A stretch of 64,000 bases of DNA from Streptomyces sp. NBC_01288 (GTDB lineage Bacteria > Actinomycetota > Actinomycetes > Streptomycetales > Streptomycetaceae). Positions within the stretch are counted from its first letter, which is position 1. Every line of letters starts with the position of its first letter. The notes under the pieces were generated by a model that searched no databases, had not been told where the DNA came from, and saw only the letters and a program-made list of their open reading frames with translations. Below, one piece after another: positions 9,410 to 18,171 of the stretch. The stretch is from NCBI RefSeq assembly GCF_035982055.1, contig NZ_CP108427.1:10477001-10541000 (forward strand), in the 5' to 3' direction. The translations under genes were made by a program, and so were the position numbers.

Positions 9410-10510
9410 GTGTGTGTGGGATGCGGCGCCGAGTTGACCACTCCGCTGTCCGAGGTCTCACTGCCGGTCCACGCCCGTCAGAACTACGGGAACGGGATCC
9501 AGCTTCCGGTGCTCATGCAGTCAGGGACGTTTGCCGTGGACCCGGACCCCTGGGGAGGGCCGTGGCGGATGTGGGACGAGATCGATCCGGGCGAGGCGGA
9601 GGCACGCGGCATCTACGCGCCGGTCCACGCCCTGTCCGACGGCACGCCTGGGGCGAGTGTCATCGCGCCCGGCGATATCCGGGGGACCCGGCTGATTCCT
9701 GAGGAGCGCGGCGGTGCCTGCTGCGGTCTCGACGGAGCCGACGGGCCCAACATGGCCTGCGAGGCATGTGACCTCCCCGTGGCGACCAGAGTCGACGACT
9801 GCTCGCTCTGGCAGGCAGTGCGGCTGAGCTCGGACGCCGTGCACCGCGTCCCCGTCGACGGTACTCACGCTACGTCCCTCTCCTGGGCGGAGCTGGCAGA
9901 GCAGGGGGAGCCGACGCCCCCGTTCGAGCCGATTGCCACGTGGGGAGGAGGGTTGGGGTCGAGCCACTACTGGTTGTGGAGTCCGCAGTGGGAGGCGGCA
10001 GCCGGCCAGGCGCTCGCCCACCTGTTGGTTGCCTCCCAAGGTCAGCCGGTGGAGGTCCCGGGCGGTCTGACCGCGGAGGTCTTCCAACGCACGCTCGACG
10101 CCCTGCTGCCCCCAGGCCCCCCGAAGCGGCGCGCCGAACTGGCCGGGCCGGGGCAGCCTTCCCCGGACGCGGGCGTCGACATCCTCCTCGTACCGGTCCA
10201 TCCTCAGACCGGTCAGGTCTGGACCCCCGCCAGCCCGACCGCTACGGCATACCTGGTACCCCTGCCGCTGGGGGTGTGGCTGTGGCTGGTCTCTCCCCAG
10301 CCCTACTTGCCGGTTCCCGCCTCGGGCCGCATACCCCAAGACGTCCTCCGCGACGACCCACTCCCGTTGCTCCCCAACTGCCTGTTCCAGGCCGACCGGG
10401 GAACGTTCCAGCACACCTTGGTCCGGCTACCAGCCGTGCGCAGCCCGTGGCTGCGCACGATTCTCGAGAACCTCGCGCAGGGCACCGGCCAGCCTCTTCT
10501 CGCGCTCTGA
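9410..10510 (+). CDS. Conserved Streptomyces hypothetical protein with CxxC
   Basis: A 366-residue protein of unknown function. It opens with a zinc-ribbon-like VCVGCGAELTTPLSEVSLPVH and later has CCGLDGADGPNMACEACDLPVA, so two Cys pairs could bind a metal. I recognise it as a conserved streptomycete protein of the form CGAELT-VHAxQxYGNGxQLPVLM, but no function is known to me. A TTG at 9398 with GGAGG close upstream is an alternative start. It lies immediately beyond the IS5-type element, which may have replaced its original promoter. Confidence 0.7.
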   Translation: MCVGCGAELTTPLSEVSLPVHARQNYGNGIQLPVLMQSGTFAVDPDPWGGPWRMWDEIDPGEAEARGIYAPVHALSDGTPGASVIAPGDIRGTRLIPEERGGACCGLDGADGPNMACEACDLPVATRVDDCSLWQAVRLSSDAVHRVPVDGTHATSLSWAELAEQGEPTPPFEPIATWGGGLGSSHYWLWSPQWEAAAGQALAHLLVASQGQPVEVPGGLTAEVFQRTLDALLPPGPPKRRAELAGPGQPSPDAGVDILLVPVHPQTGQVWTPASPTATAYLVPLPLGVWLWLVSPQPYLPVPASGRIPQDVLRDDPLPLLPNCLFQADRGTFQHTLVRLPAVRSPWLRTILENLAQGTGQPLLAL

Positions 10511-10583
10511 CCGCGACGGTCCACCGGGTCCGGGTCCGGGTCTGGGTCTTCCGTCGGCGCTGACGATCTCGGAGTATCGAAGA

Positions 10584-10994
10584 ATGGGGAGTCGGGAGGA
10601 TCTGGCCGAGGCATTCCGGACGGAGGTGGGCGTTGCGTTCGCGTTCCTGGTCGAGGACGCCGGCTTTTCGGGCCCGGAGCAGACCGACAACGGGCTTCTC
10701 TTCCACAGCGTCGGCCTGGACGTGGAGGTCTGGTTCCTGGACGTGCACGAGCCCGTGGTGACGACGCTGGTCGCCTCGCTCGCATCGGACGGCGTGAGGG
10801 CCGGGGACGTATGGCTGGACGAGTTGTATGTCCTGAGCAGATGCGGCCCCGCTCAGGACGTTCCCGGCTCGGCCCCGACCCGGCGGGCCATGCTTAGGCG
10901 AGTCCATCAGCATGCCGCTGCGTTGCGCCGGCTCATGCCGCAGTTGCTCACCGCAGAGGGTGCACAGCTCATTGCCCAGTGTCGCCAGGGCTGA
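10584..10994 (+). CDS. Conserved hypothetical protein, 136 aa
   Basis: A small acidic protein (begins MGSREDLAEAFRTEV) in the same direction as the preceding gene and 73 bp after it. The middle NGLLFHSVGLDVEVWFLDVHEPVVTTLV looks like alternating beta strands, which is compatible with an immunity-like or NTF2-like small fold. No catalytic motif or signal peptide is visible. Function unknown. Confidence 0.6.
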   Translation: MGSREDLAEAFRTEVGVAFAFLVEDAGFSGPEQTDNGLLFHSVGLDVEVWFLDVHEPVVTTLVASLASDGVRAGDVWLDELYVLSRCGPAQDVPGSAPTRRAMLRRVHQHAAALRRLMPQLLTAEGAQLIAQCRQG

Positions 10995-11956
10995 GCCGCG
11001 GCGACCAGATCCTCATGCGGCCGTGGCTGCGGGCCGTCCGCCCCAGCGGATGCCCTTCTCGATGCGAACGCGGGTGCGTTCGTTGCGTTCGGCCGTGCTT
11101 CTTTCACGCCCTGCGTGTGCTGCAACTCCCTCTGCCTATGGGTGTTCTGGGCTTCGTATGTTGGTCTGTTCGCCTGCCGAGGGCATGTCCTCGCAGGGGC
11201 ACCCCAGCCGTCACCGCACCGGGCGACAGGTGCGCCGGCCGTGCCCGTCGCGGACCAGGGCGCCGCGCTGCGTTTCGAGGCTGCCGAGGTGGCAGGCGAC
11301 CGTCGATGTGCTGCTGAGTCGGATGCCGTCGGCGATCTGCCTGGCCGACGGGCCCGACCGTTTCGCGAGAGCGGAAACCCATGGATCACGGTTCGGCACG
11401 TGCAGGAGCCGTAGACGACCGCGGGGTTGCTGAACTCGGGCTTCATGGCGTCGCCGGGCACGGAGAACTCGAATCCGCTCCACCCGGCAGGGCGGGGCGG
11501 CGGATCCGGTGCCTGCCACGGTCGGCGCGACCCGGCCTGTATTCTTGATCCACTTTGCCCGGCGTGTCGTCGAGGCTCGGTTGATCACCGACGGGCGGGA
11601 GGAGACGGGGTGGCGGACAGGCGCAACGAGGTCGGGAGACGCCGGACTTGCCGTGTTGAGGGACACGAGGCCGCAGTTCGAAGGGTTCGTCGTCGAGAGG
11701 GCGAGGACCGCGATCCGGATGCGTCGCGCGGGAGCCGTGTCGTGGACATCGGCAGCCCGACCGTCGCGGACCGGCACACCCCCGCGATCCGCTTCGCGGC
11801 TTGCACACGAGCCGCCGACTGCGCTCGGTCGAGGACGAGGCGGGGCACACCGCGTAGGTTTCACGGACACCGACATGAATCGTCGGTGTCACGGACAGAC
11901 GAAGAACCCGCCGCGAGATCGCGGCCGTCCGCCTCACGCATGACGGGGAATCGACA
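10995..11956. other. About 960 bp without an intact gene
   Basis: No complete gene is supported here. Several open frames exist on both strands, as expected at this GC content, but they lack protein-like composition. The one recognisable trace is a LexA-like HTH remnant on the minus strand (listed separately). The 3' part leads into the TTG start of the lipid kinase at 11957. Confidence 0.6.
11211..11366 (-). pseudogene. LexA-like winged-HTH remnant
   Basis: The minus strand reads PSARQIADGIRLSSTSTVACHL and then LETQRGALVRDGHGRRTCRPVR before a stop at 11211. The first part matches the LexA DNA-binding helix-turn-helix (PSVREI-x-x-x-x-GLSSTSSVxxHL) and the rest is the wing. The upstream start and N-terminal helix are missing or out of frame. 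It resembles the small LexA-type DNA-binding proteins of actinomycetes. Confidence 0.5.
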
Positions 11957-13366
11957 TTGAACGAGACCAGAACGACGCGTGAGACGGAACGCCACGGACC
12001 CGACAAGGCTCTCGGCTCGGCGCGAGCCCTGGCCCGCCTCGCCCTGCTGTGCATCGCGGGAGCGGTGGCCGCGGTGGTGGCCGGCACCAACCATTGGTTC
12101 ATCCTGCTGCTGGGACTGGCGGGTCTCGGACTGGCCGGCGCGGGCCTGTGGTGGGCGTTGGCGCACCGCGGATTCGCCCGGCTCCTCGGTGCCCTTCTGG
12201 CGATCACCGCACCCGTCGGCGTCCTGGTGCTGTACGCCGTGTCGGGCCTGTGGGTGGTCGCGGTGGTCGCCCTCGCGGCGTGGACGGCCGCGCTCGGCTG
12301 CGCGCGGAGTGCCCTGCGCCGTCTGCGTAAGCCGCACGGCATGCACACCCGCACGGTACGCCCGCCCCGCCGGGCCGTGCTGATCATGAATCCGAAGTCG
12401 GGCGGCGGGAAGGTCGTGCAGTACGGACTCGTGGAACGGGCCGAGGCACTGGGCGCGCGAGTGATCCTGCTCGACCTCGACACGGATCCGGATCCGGTGG
12501 CACTGGCCCGGCAGGCCGTGGCCGAAGGAGCCGACCTGCTCGGTGTGGCCGGCGGCGACGGCACCCAGGCCCTGGTGGCGGGAGTGGCCGCCGAACACGG
12601 TCTGCCGTTCATGGTCGTGACGGCCGGCACCCGCAACCACTTCGCCATGGACCTCGGCCTGGACCGGGACGATCCGGTGAGCAGCCTGGACGCGCTCTCG
12701 GACGGTGTGGAACTCCGCGTCGACCTCGGAGACATCGCCGGCCGGCCTTTCGTCAACACCGCCTCGTTCGGTACGTACGCGCACATCGTGCAGAACCCCG
12801 ACTACCGCGACGCCAAAGCGGTCACCGCGCTCGACCAGTTGCCGGACCTGCTGGCGGGCGAGGCGGGCGCCGCACTCAGTGCCCGGACCGACGAAGAGCG
12901 GTTGGAGGCCCCGCAGGCGGTGTTGGTCAGCAACAACCCCTACGCACGGGCCGACCCCCTGACCGGTGGCCGCAGGGAACGGCTCGACACGGGCGAGCTC
13001 GGCGTGATCGCGGTCCAGGTCGGGGGCGCCGTACAGGCCGCCGAACTGGCGCTGTTGGGGGAGCGGGCCAGCGGCATGACGGTCCTGACGACCCGCAGCG
13101 TCGTCGTGGAGTCCGACGAGGAGGCGATCCCGGTGGCCGTGGACGGTGAGGCACTCGTCCTGCCTCCGCCCGTCGTGTGCTCCATACGGCCCGGCGTGCT
13201 GCGGGTCCGCGTGCCGCGGGAACGCCCCGGCGCACCGTATGTCGCACCGACCGTCGACTGGTACCGCGTGATACGCCTCGCCTTCGACCTGTCGCCCCAC
13301 GCACGCGAGAGCCACGACCGAGCAACCCCCTCACGCGACAAGTACCAGGAGCAGAGCGATGATTGA
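11957..13366 (+). CDS. Membrane-anchored diacylglycerol/sphingosine kinase-like protein
   Basis: A 469-residue protein. Residues about 20-105 contain two to three hydrophobic segments. Residues about 130-400 are a DAGK catalytic domain of the YegS/LCB5 type: VLIMNPKSGGGK (nucleotide-binding entry) and GVAGGDGTQALVAG, holding the GGDGT motif. It probably phosphorylates a lipid alcohol at the membrane. The start is TTG with GGGGA upstream. Its 3' end overlaps the PAP2 gene by 8 bp, so kinase and phosphatase are translationally coupled. Confidence 0.85.
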   Translation: MNETRTTRETERHGPDKALGSARALARLALLCIAGAVAAVVAGTNHWFILLLGLAGLGLAGAGLWWALAHRGFARLLGALLAITAPVGVLVLYAVSGLWVVAVVALAAWTAALGCARSALRRLRKPHGMHTRTVRPPRRAVLIMNPKSGGGKVVQYGLVERAEALGARVILLDLDTDPDPVALARQAVAEGADLLGVAGGDGTQALVAGVAAEHGLPFMVVTAGTRNHFAMDLGLDRDDPVSSLDALSDGVELRVDLGDIAGRPFVNTASFGTYAHIVQNPDYRDAKAVTALDQLPDLLAGEAGAALSARTDEERLEAPQAVLVSNNPYARADPLTGGRRERLDTGELGVIAVQVGGAVQAAELALLGERASGMTVLTTRSVVVESDEEAIPVAVDGEALVLPPPVVCSIRPGVLRVRVPRERPGAPYVAPTVDWYRVIRLAFDLSPHARESHDRATPSRDKYQEQSDD

Positions 13367-13964
13367 CCGTCGGACTCGTCGGCAGCGAGTACCCCAGGGC
13401 CTGCTGCGCGACCTCGCCGGCCTCGACCAGGCCCTCTACGAGGCCGTGACGGTCACCAGCACACCCGCACTGGACTCGGCGCTGCGCCGACTGTCCGCCG
13501 CGGCCGATCACTCCAAGATCTCCCTTCTGATCGCCGCCACCCTGGCCCTGCGCCCCGGCCGCTCCCGCCGCGCCGCGGTGCTCGGCGTGGCAGCGATCGG
13601 CGTCGCGTCCACCACGGCCAACCTCCTGGGCAAGCGTCTGGTACGGCGACCACGCCCGCACCGTGCCGAGGACTCGCCGTTCCCGGGTCGGCACGTCCCC
13701 ATGCCGGCGTCCGCATCGTTCCCCTCCGGTCACACGGCGTCCGCCGTCGCCTTCGCCGCGGCGGTCGGGCCCGCGTTCCCGGCCGTCACGGTCCCTCTCG
13801 GACTGCTGGCCTGTGCCGTGGGCTACTCGCGCGTTCACACCGGGGTGCACTACCCGGGCGACGTTGTCGCCGGCGCCGTCCTCGGAACGGCCGCGGCCGC
13901 GGCGGTCCTGGCGGCGGCCGCACACCGGGACGGTTCGGTCGGCGGTAGAGAGCTGTGCGCCTGA
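13359..13964 (+). CDS. PAP2-family phosphatase
   Basis: A 201-residue membrane phosphatase with all three PAP2 motifs: KRLVRRPRP (motif 1), PSGHTA (motif 2) and GYSRVHTGVHYPGDV (motif 3, catalytic His and Asp). Several hydrophobic helices surround them. It overlaps the lipid kinase by 8 bp. The pair could interconvert a lipid alcohol and its phosphate, for example in phospholipid or polyprenyl phosphate turnover. The exact lipid is not determinable. Confidence 0.88.
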   Translation: MIDRRTRRQRVPQGLLRDLAGLDQALYEAVTVTSTPALDSALRRLSAAADHSKISLLIAATLALRPGRSRRAAVLGVAAIGVASTTANLLGKRLVRRPRPHRAEDSPFPGRHVPMPASASFPSGHTASAVAFAAAVGPAFPAVTVPLGLLACAVGYSRVHTGVHYPGDVVAGAVLGTAAAAAVLAAAAHRDGSVGGRELCA

Positions 13965-14060
13965 CCTGTGGCTCTTCGGCCCGGTGATCGCCCGTTGTCC
14001 GGGCGCTCGGGCGTCCGGACGGCAGGCATCTCCCGATACCCGGATCGCCTCATCTCATAG

Positions 14061-14074
14061 TTGAACGCGTTCAA
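14061..14074. promoter_or_regulatory. Perfect palindromic operator TTGAACGCGTTCAA
   Basis: A 14-bp perfect palindrome, TTGAACGCGTTCAA, lies 60 bp upstream of the transglutaminase-like start. This form is typical of TetR-family operators in actinomycetes. No TetR gene adjoins it in the window, so the regulator is unknown. Confidence 0.6.
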
Positions 14075-14134
14075 AAATGCTGCCATGATGGGTCTCGCCA
14101 TCCGGGGAGGATGCTGGGGGAGAGGATCACCGTC

Positions 14135-14926
14135 ATGACGAGCTCACTTCTCATGCCGCGAGGCCGTGTCCGCACACGTGGCGCCGACATGGGAGAAGCG
14201 GCGGGCAGCACGGCTCCGACGCGGATTCTCGACTGGCGGCATCCGAACGTCTCGTCCCTGCTGCGCCGTCTCGACCTGCCGACGGACACGGAAGACGCCT
14301 CGGACGCCTGCCGAACGGCGGCCCTGCGGCAGGCCCACCGATGGATCGCCACGGCCGTGCGGCCGGTGTACTCGGTGCAGGACGAGCGACCCGTCTCGGA
14401 AGTGCTGCGCCGGGGACGGGGGTCGTGCGGCCAGCGGCTGGCGGTGCTGGAGGCGGTCGCGCGGGCGACCGGAGTGGCCACGCGTGTGCGCGGCCTGTTG
14501 GTCGACGGCAGCTTCTGGTACCCGCGCTTCCCCCGGGCTCATCGGCTGATCCCGCACCAAGTCGTGCTCGCATGGCCGGAGTTCCACATCGAAGGTCCGT
14601 CGCGGAACGGCCGCCCCACCGCGCCGTGGCTGACGGCTTCGGAACTCTTCGGTGGCCTCGACGAGTTGAACGAAGCCGGCGGCGGCTTCACGAACACCGG
14701 CCCGGAGACGCTCTTCGAGGCGCTGTCCCGTACGGCGATCGACTGGGACGGCACGACGGTCTGCCCGGCCACCGGTCCCTCGTGCGACCTCTCGGCCTAC
14801 GTCCGGACCGACCTCGGCCCTTTCGACTCACGTGACGAACTCTTCGCTCGGCACGGCCAGAGCCTCTGCGGAACGGCGAGACTGCTGGCCGAACCCGTCA
14901 TGAGCCGCCGTTCGGCAGGGGCCTGA
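14135..14926 (+). CDS. Transglutaminase-like domain protein
   Basis: A 263-residue protein with a transglutaminase/protease-like core. The putative nucleophile is in VLRRGRGSCGQRLAVLEAVARATGV, where the Cys starts a helix as in the family, and the His candidate is in LIPHQVVLAWPEF. ATG 14135 has GGGGGAGAGG at good spacing; an in-frame ATG at 14111 has the ribosome site directly against it. No signal peptide, so cytoplasmic. The biological substrate is unknown. Confidence 0.65.
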   Translation: MTSSLLMPRGRVRTRGADMGEAAGSTAPTRILDWRHPNVSSLLRRLDLPTDTEDASDACRTAALRQAHRWIATAVRPVYSVQDERPVSEVLRRGRGSCGQRLAVLEAVARATGVATRVRGLLVDGSFWYPRFPRAHRLIPHQVVLAWPEFHIEGPSRNGRPTAPWLTASELFGGLDELNEAGGGFTNTGPETLFEALSRTAIDWDGTTVCPATGPSCDLSAYVRTDLGPFDSRDELFARHGQSLCGTARLLAEPVMSRRSAGA

Positions 14927-15193
14927 GGGCTCGCAGCGCATCAACACGGCGGTGCTCGCCGCCAGGAGGCCTACCGGTCGAGGTGGGCGGCGTGATCGTG
15001 CTCGGCCCTCACGACACCGAAGTCGTGCCGCACGAGTGGTGTACCCGGATGAGACCCGCAGGTTCGCGCGACGCCGTGCACAGCGGCCCTTCCGCCGGCG
15101 TCGCCCGAGTTCACAGCCCAGCCCGTGCGGGGGACACCACACCGTGGAATCGGGCGATCCCCACCCGTCGAGTCCCGGCGATTCGGCGGTAGC

Positions 15194-15619
15194 TCAGCCG
15201 TCGACAGCCTGGACGACGAGCTGTGGGTCCAGACCGGTGAGCTCTGCGATGCGGGGCGCGGGAACCCCGGTCGTGAGCGCGCGGTGGACCAGGGACCGCC
15301 AGTCCTGGGTGGTGTCCCGGAAGTCGAGCAGTTCGGCCTCCATGTCCGTCACGGACCGGGGTGCGCACGCCTGTTGGACCCGCACCGTCTCCTCCTCGCT
15401 CAGCGGGACCGGCAGACGCTCCGCGTCCCCGGGGATGAGCACCTCGGCGCCGGAGGGGACGATCCGCACACACCCGGAGGAGGAGGGGACCCCGTGAGCG
15501 TGCAGCCATCCCAGCACCGCCGGAGTCTCGGCGCACTCCAATTCGCCCACGGCCGCCAGAGCCGCACCGAGTCGCGGATGGCGCTCGGGAAGGACGAACA
15601 GCAAGGCATCGTCGGCCAT
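15194..15619 (-). CDS. Conserved hypothetical protein, 141 aa
   Basis: Begins MADDALLFVLPERHPRLG and ends with an HTH-like helix pair (VPAPRIAELTGLDPQLVVQAVDG). The middle has a run of acidic residues. No known motif; cytoplasmic. The frame extends upstream to 15685, but GGAGGG before 15619 favours the shorter form. Function unknown. Confidence 0.6.
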   Translation of the reverse strand: MADDALLFVLPERHPRLGAALAAVGELECAETPAVLGWLHAHGVPSSSGCVRIVPSGAEVLIPGDAERLPVPLSEEETVRVQQACAPRSVTDMEAELLDFRDTTQDWRSLVHRALTTGVPAPRIAELTGLDPQLVVQAVDG

Positions 15620-15738
15620 GGGAATGGCACCACCCTCCAGGGAAAACCGGAACGCGCACGTCAAGCCCATACCCCCGGAAGGCACTTCGACCCCAACATC
15701 CTTGCCGACTCATTCGGAGGGAGGGAGGCTGGTTGTGG

Positions 15739-15957
15739 TCAGTCGGTGTACACCTCGGCCCGGTCCACGCTCACGAACGACGCCGTCGACCGGGTGTTGT
15801 GCTCGCCCGTCACCCGGATCCGCAGGGTCTGTCGGCCGGGGGCGGGTTCGGGGCCGACGTACTGGACGGTCTCGCCTGTGCGGATCGCCCCGTAGAAGTC
15901 GACCCGGGTCTCTGCCCCGCCGTCGATGCTGAGGGTGGCGATGCCGTTGCCGGGATG
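15739..15957 (-). pseudogene. C-terminal fragment of a glycosidase accessory domain
   Basis: The minus strand reads NGIATLSIDGGAETRVDFYG, then a YVGPEPAPGRQTLRIRVTGEHN stretch ending VDRAEVYTD and a stop. This is the beta-sandwich module found at the C-terminus of many secreted glycosidases. The catalytic part is absent and the upstream frame is not protein-like. It lies just downstream of the GH16-like gene but in a different frame. Confidence 0.55.
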
Positions 15958-16136
15958 TGGTGGTCGGGCATTGGATCGTGGTGCGGGAGAGCAGTGGAGG
16001 CTGAGGCCGCTGCTGGGGCCACCGGCTCTCCGTGAGGGACGAGCCGGCAGACGGTGGTGTCGACGGTCTCGTCCGTCGGCGTCAGCGACTGGCGACCAGT
16101 GCGGCCCGTCCCGCACGCGCTGCCGCCCGGGGCTTG

Positions 16137-16862
16137 TCACGGTGGACCGTCCGCCGTCGCCGTCTCGGCCTCCGTCGCTTCGTCGTCGTGCGGTTCTGCC
16201 GCGTGCGGGATCAGACGTCGGTGCACGGTCAAGTTCTCGACGCGGTAGGACAGTTCGGTGGTCTTGGCGTCGGGGCGAAGGTGGTAGCGGCCGGCGCAGA
16301 CGGAGAGGTTGACGATGAGGTACGCGTGCCAGCCGGATCCGACGCCCCGTCCGTCGGCGAAGACCCGGGTGCCGTTGAGTGTCCAGACGACACTGCGGCG
16401 GCCGAAGGTCACTCCGAGGTCGATGACGGCACCCGGACTCACCGCCGGATGGTGGAGACAGGTGTGCCCTTCGCGGACGTGATTGCTGAGTTCGAGCAGG
16501 TCGGGGTTGTCGGGGTGGTACTCGAAGACGTCGACCTCGTTGCCTCCGTCGCGCCAGGTCCAGATCGCAGGCCAGGCACCGAGCTCGCTGGGCAGGTGGA
16601 CGCGGGCCTGGAGCTGGTCGCCGGTGCGGAGCGTGAAGGCCTCGTCGCTTCCCTCGGTGGTCAGCAGTCCGGTGTCCCACCAGCCGTCGGTCCTGCGGGT
16701 GGCGCGGAAGGTTCCGGTGCGGGAGTAGGCCGGGTCGGGGGTGAGGTGGTCCAGCTTGTTGTCGCCGGGGTTGGTGGGGCCGCCGTCGGGATAGGCCCAG
16801 GAACGGCCGGCCACCCATTGGCTGGTGGAGGTGAAATCGGCTGTGAAGACGACATCGCTCAC
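16137..16862 (-). CDS. GH16-like glycoside hydrolase without signal peptide
   Basis: A 241-residue protein with a GH16 jelly-roll pattern. Residues 109-114 are EVDVFE, matching the catalytic E-x-D-x-x-E motif, followed by YHPDNPDLLELSNHV. It also has AWPAIWTW before the active site and GSGWHAYLIVNLSV after it. The GTG at 16862 has GGGAG seven bases upstream. No secretion signal precedes the domain, which is unusual for GH16 enzymes, so an N-terminal part may be lost or the enzyme acts inside the cell. Likely target: beta-glucan or a related galactan (family inference). Confidence 0.7.
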   Translation of the reverse strand: MSDVVFTADFTSTSQWVAGRSWAYPDGGPTNPGDNKLDHLTPDPAYSRTGTFRATRRTDGWWDTGLLTTEGSDEAFTLRTGDQLQARVHLPSELGAWPAIWTWRDGGNEVDVFEYHPDNPDLLELSNHVREGHTCLHHPAVSPGAVIDLGVTFGRRSVVWTLNGTRVFADGRGVGSGWHAYLIVNLSVCAGRYHLRPDAKTTELSYRVENLTVHRRLIPHAAEPHDDEATEAETATADGPP

Positions 16863-17216
16863 ATACGGCTCCCTCGGTGGGGTGGAGATGGAGGTGGAGG
16901 GCGTAGCGTGCCGCAGTGCTGCCCGGCCCGGCGGCCGGCCACGCGGGGGCCGTCCAAGCTCGGGGAATCCTCGCACGTGCGGGTGACGGGCCCGCTGTCC
17001 GTGCCCGAACGCCTACGTGGGACACGAACACGTTCTCCCGGCATATGCGCGAGTGGCGTGGCCTTCGGCCGGCCTCGCCCCGCGCTGGCACGGCCGGGTT
17101 CGCATCGTTGGAAAAGACCTCCCCGGTCCGCATCCCAAAGCGCGTCCGGCGCGGAAAGAAGGGCGGAATGCGCGCTTGTGGTCCTCCTGCACCGGGACCG
17201 ACGGGCGGCGCTTCCC

Positions 17217-17249
17217 CCGGGACCCTCCGGCGGCGACGGAGGGTCCCGG
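17217..17249. terminator. Hairpin terminator, 13-bp stem
   Basis: CCGGGACCCTCCG (17217-17229) pairs with CGGAGGGTCCCGG (17237-17249) around a 7-base loop. It sits between the GH16-like gene promoter side and the MpaB fragment and may mark an older transcription unit end. Confidence 0.55.
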
Positions 17250-17285
17250 CAGAATGGACGACAGGTCGGTGGAAGGCCATGAGTC

Positions 17286-17660
17286 ATGAAACCCGCCATC
17301 GCCGGGTGTCCCGGCCCGCGGGAACGGTTGGGCGCCGCCGTGTTCGCGCGTGTCGCCGGACCGGACGGCCCGCGCAACCGCGCCCGGATCCACGACACCC
17401 CCGGCCCGCGCTGGTTCGGCCCGGAGCAGCCCGTCCGCCGCGTGCACGGCGACGCCTCGATGTTCATCGGCGGGCTGTCCTCCCTGCTCCTCCAGTCGCT
17501 GCATCCGTTGGCCATGGCGGCCGTGTCCGCCCACTCCGGTTTCCGCGGCGACCCCTGGGGCCGACTGCAACGGACCAGCACCTTCCCGGCCACGACGACA
17601 TACGGCACCGCCGACCAGGCACAGCGGGCCTGTGACCAGGTCCGGGCCGTGCACGAGAGG
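17286..17660 (+). pseudogene. Truncated MpaB-like (DUF2236) oxygenase
   Basis: Residues about 50-125 read VHGDASMFIGGLSSLLLQSL, HPLAMAAVSAHSGFRGDPWG and RTSTFPATTTYGTADQAQRA, the conserved N-terminal part of DUF2236/MpaB haem oxygenases (latex-clearing-protein relatives). After QVRAVHERE near 17655 the similarity stops abruptly; the open frame continues to 17816 with unrelated sequence that is antisense to another fragment. A full protein would be about 280-400 residues. Confidence 0.7.
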
Positions 17661-17674
17661 GAGCGGGCGGGCGG

Positions 17675-17860
17675 CCCGGCGAACGCGTCCACGTCCGTGG
17701 TGGTCGCCCCGCGGTCGGCCAGCCACCGCGCGAACCTGGCCCGGTACGCGTCGGCGCCCGGCCGTTTCCGCAGATGCGCGGCGACTTCCTCCTCGTATCC
17801 GCCCCAGCCGACGTAGTTCGGGGACAGCTGTACGAGGGGACGGTCCTGCGCCGAGCCCAC
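17675..17860 (-). pseudogene. Unidentified coding-like fragment
   Basis: The minus strand has protein-like sequence, for example YVGWGGYEEEVAAHLRKRPG and YRARFARWLADRGATTTDVD. It has no start and is cut at both sides by fragments of other genes. I cannot assign a family. Confidence 0.35.
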
Positions 17861-18171
17861 ATCGCGATGGTCGGTGCCCCATCGTCAGCCATGTCCTGCC
17901 CAGTCTCGGGCTCATCCGTGAACTGGTGGCCCGCGGACACCGGGGCACCTACGCCAACGACCCGTTCGTGGCCGACCTCATCCACACCGCCGGCGCGGAA
18001 CTGGTGCCGTGCACCTCCATGTTGCCCGTCGCGGACAACAACTGGCCCGCCGATGGCATCGCGGCGGCGACCCCTCTCCCTCGACGACGCCGTCCAGGCG
18101 CTCCCGCAACTGCGCGCCGCCTACGACGGCGATCCGGCCGACCTCTACGTCTACGGCATCGGCGCGATCAC
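17855..18171 (+). pseudogene. Macrolide-type glycosyltransferase N-terminal fragment, frameshifted
   Basis: Three frames together give AHIAMVGAP, then IVSHVLPSLGLIRELVARGH with YANDPFVADLIHTAGAELVP, then LSLDDAVQALPQLRAAYDGD. This is the N-terminal Rossmann half of MGT/OleD-type GT1 enzymes. One base appears lost near 17880 and another frame change occurs near 18067. The rest of the gene is replaced by the Vat-like fragment on the other strand. Confidence 0.7.
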
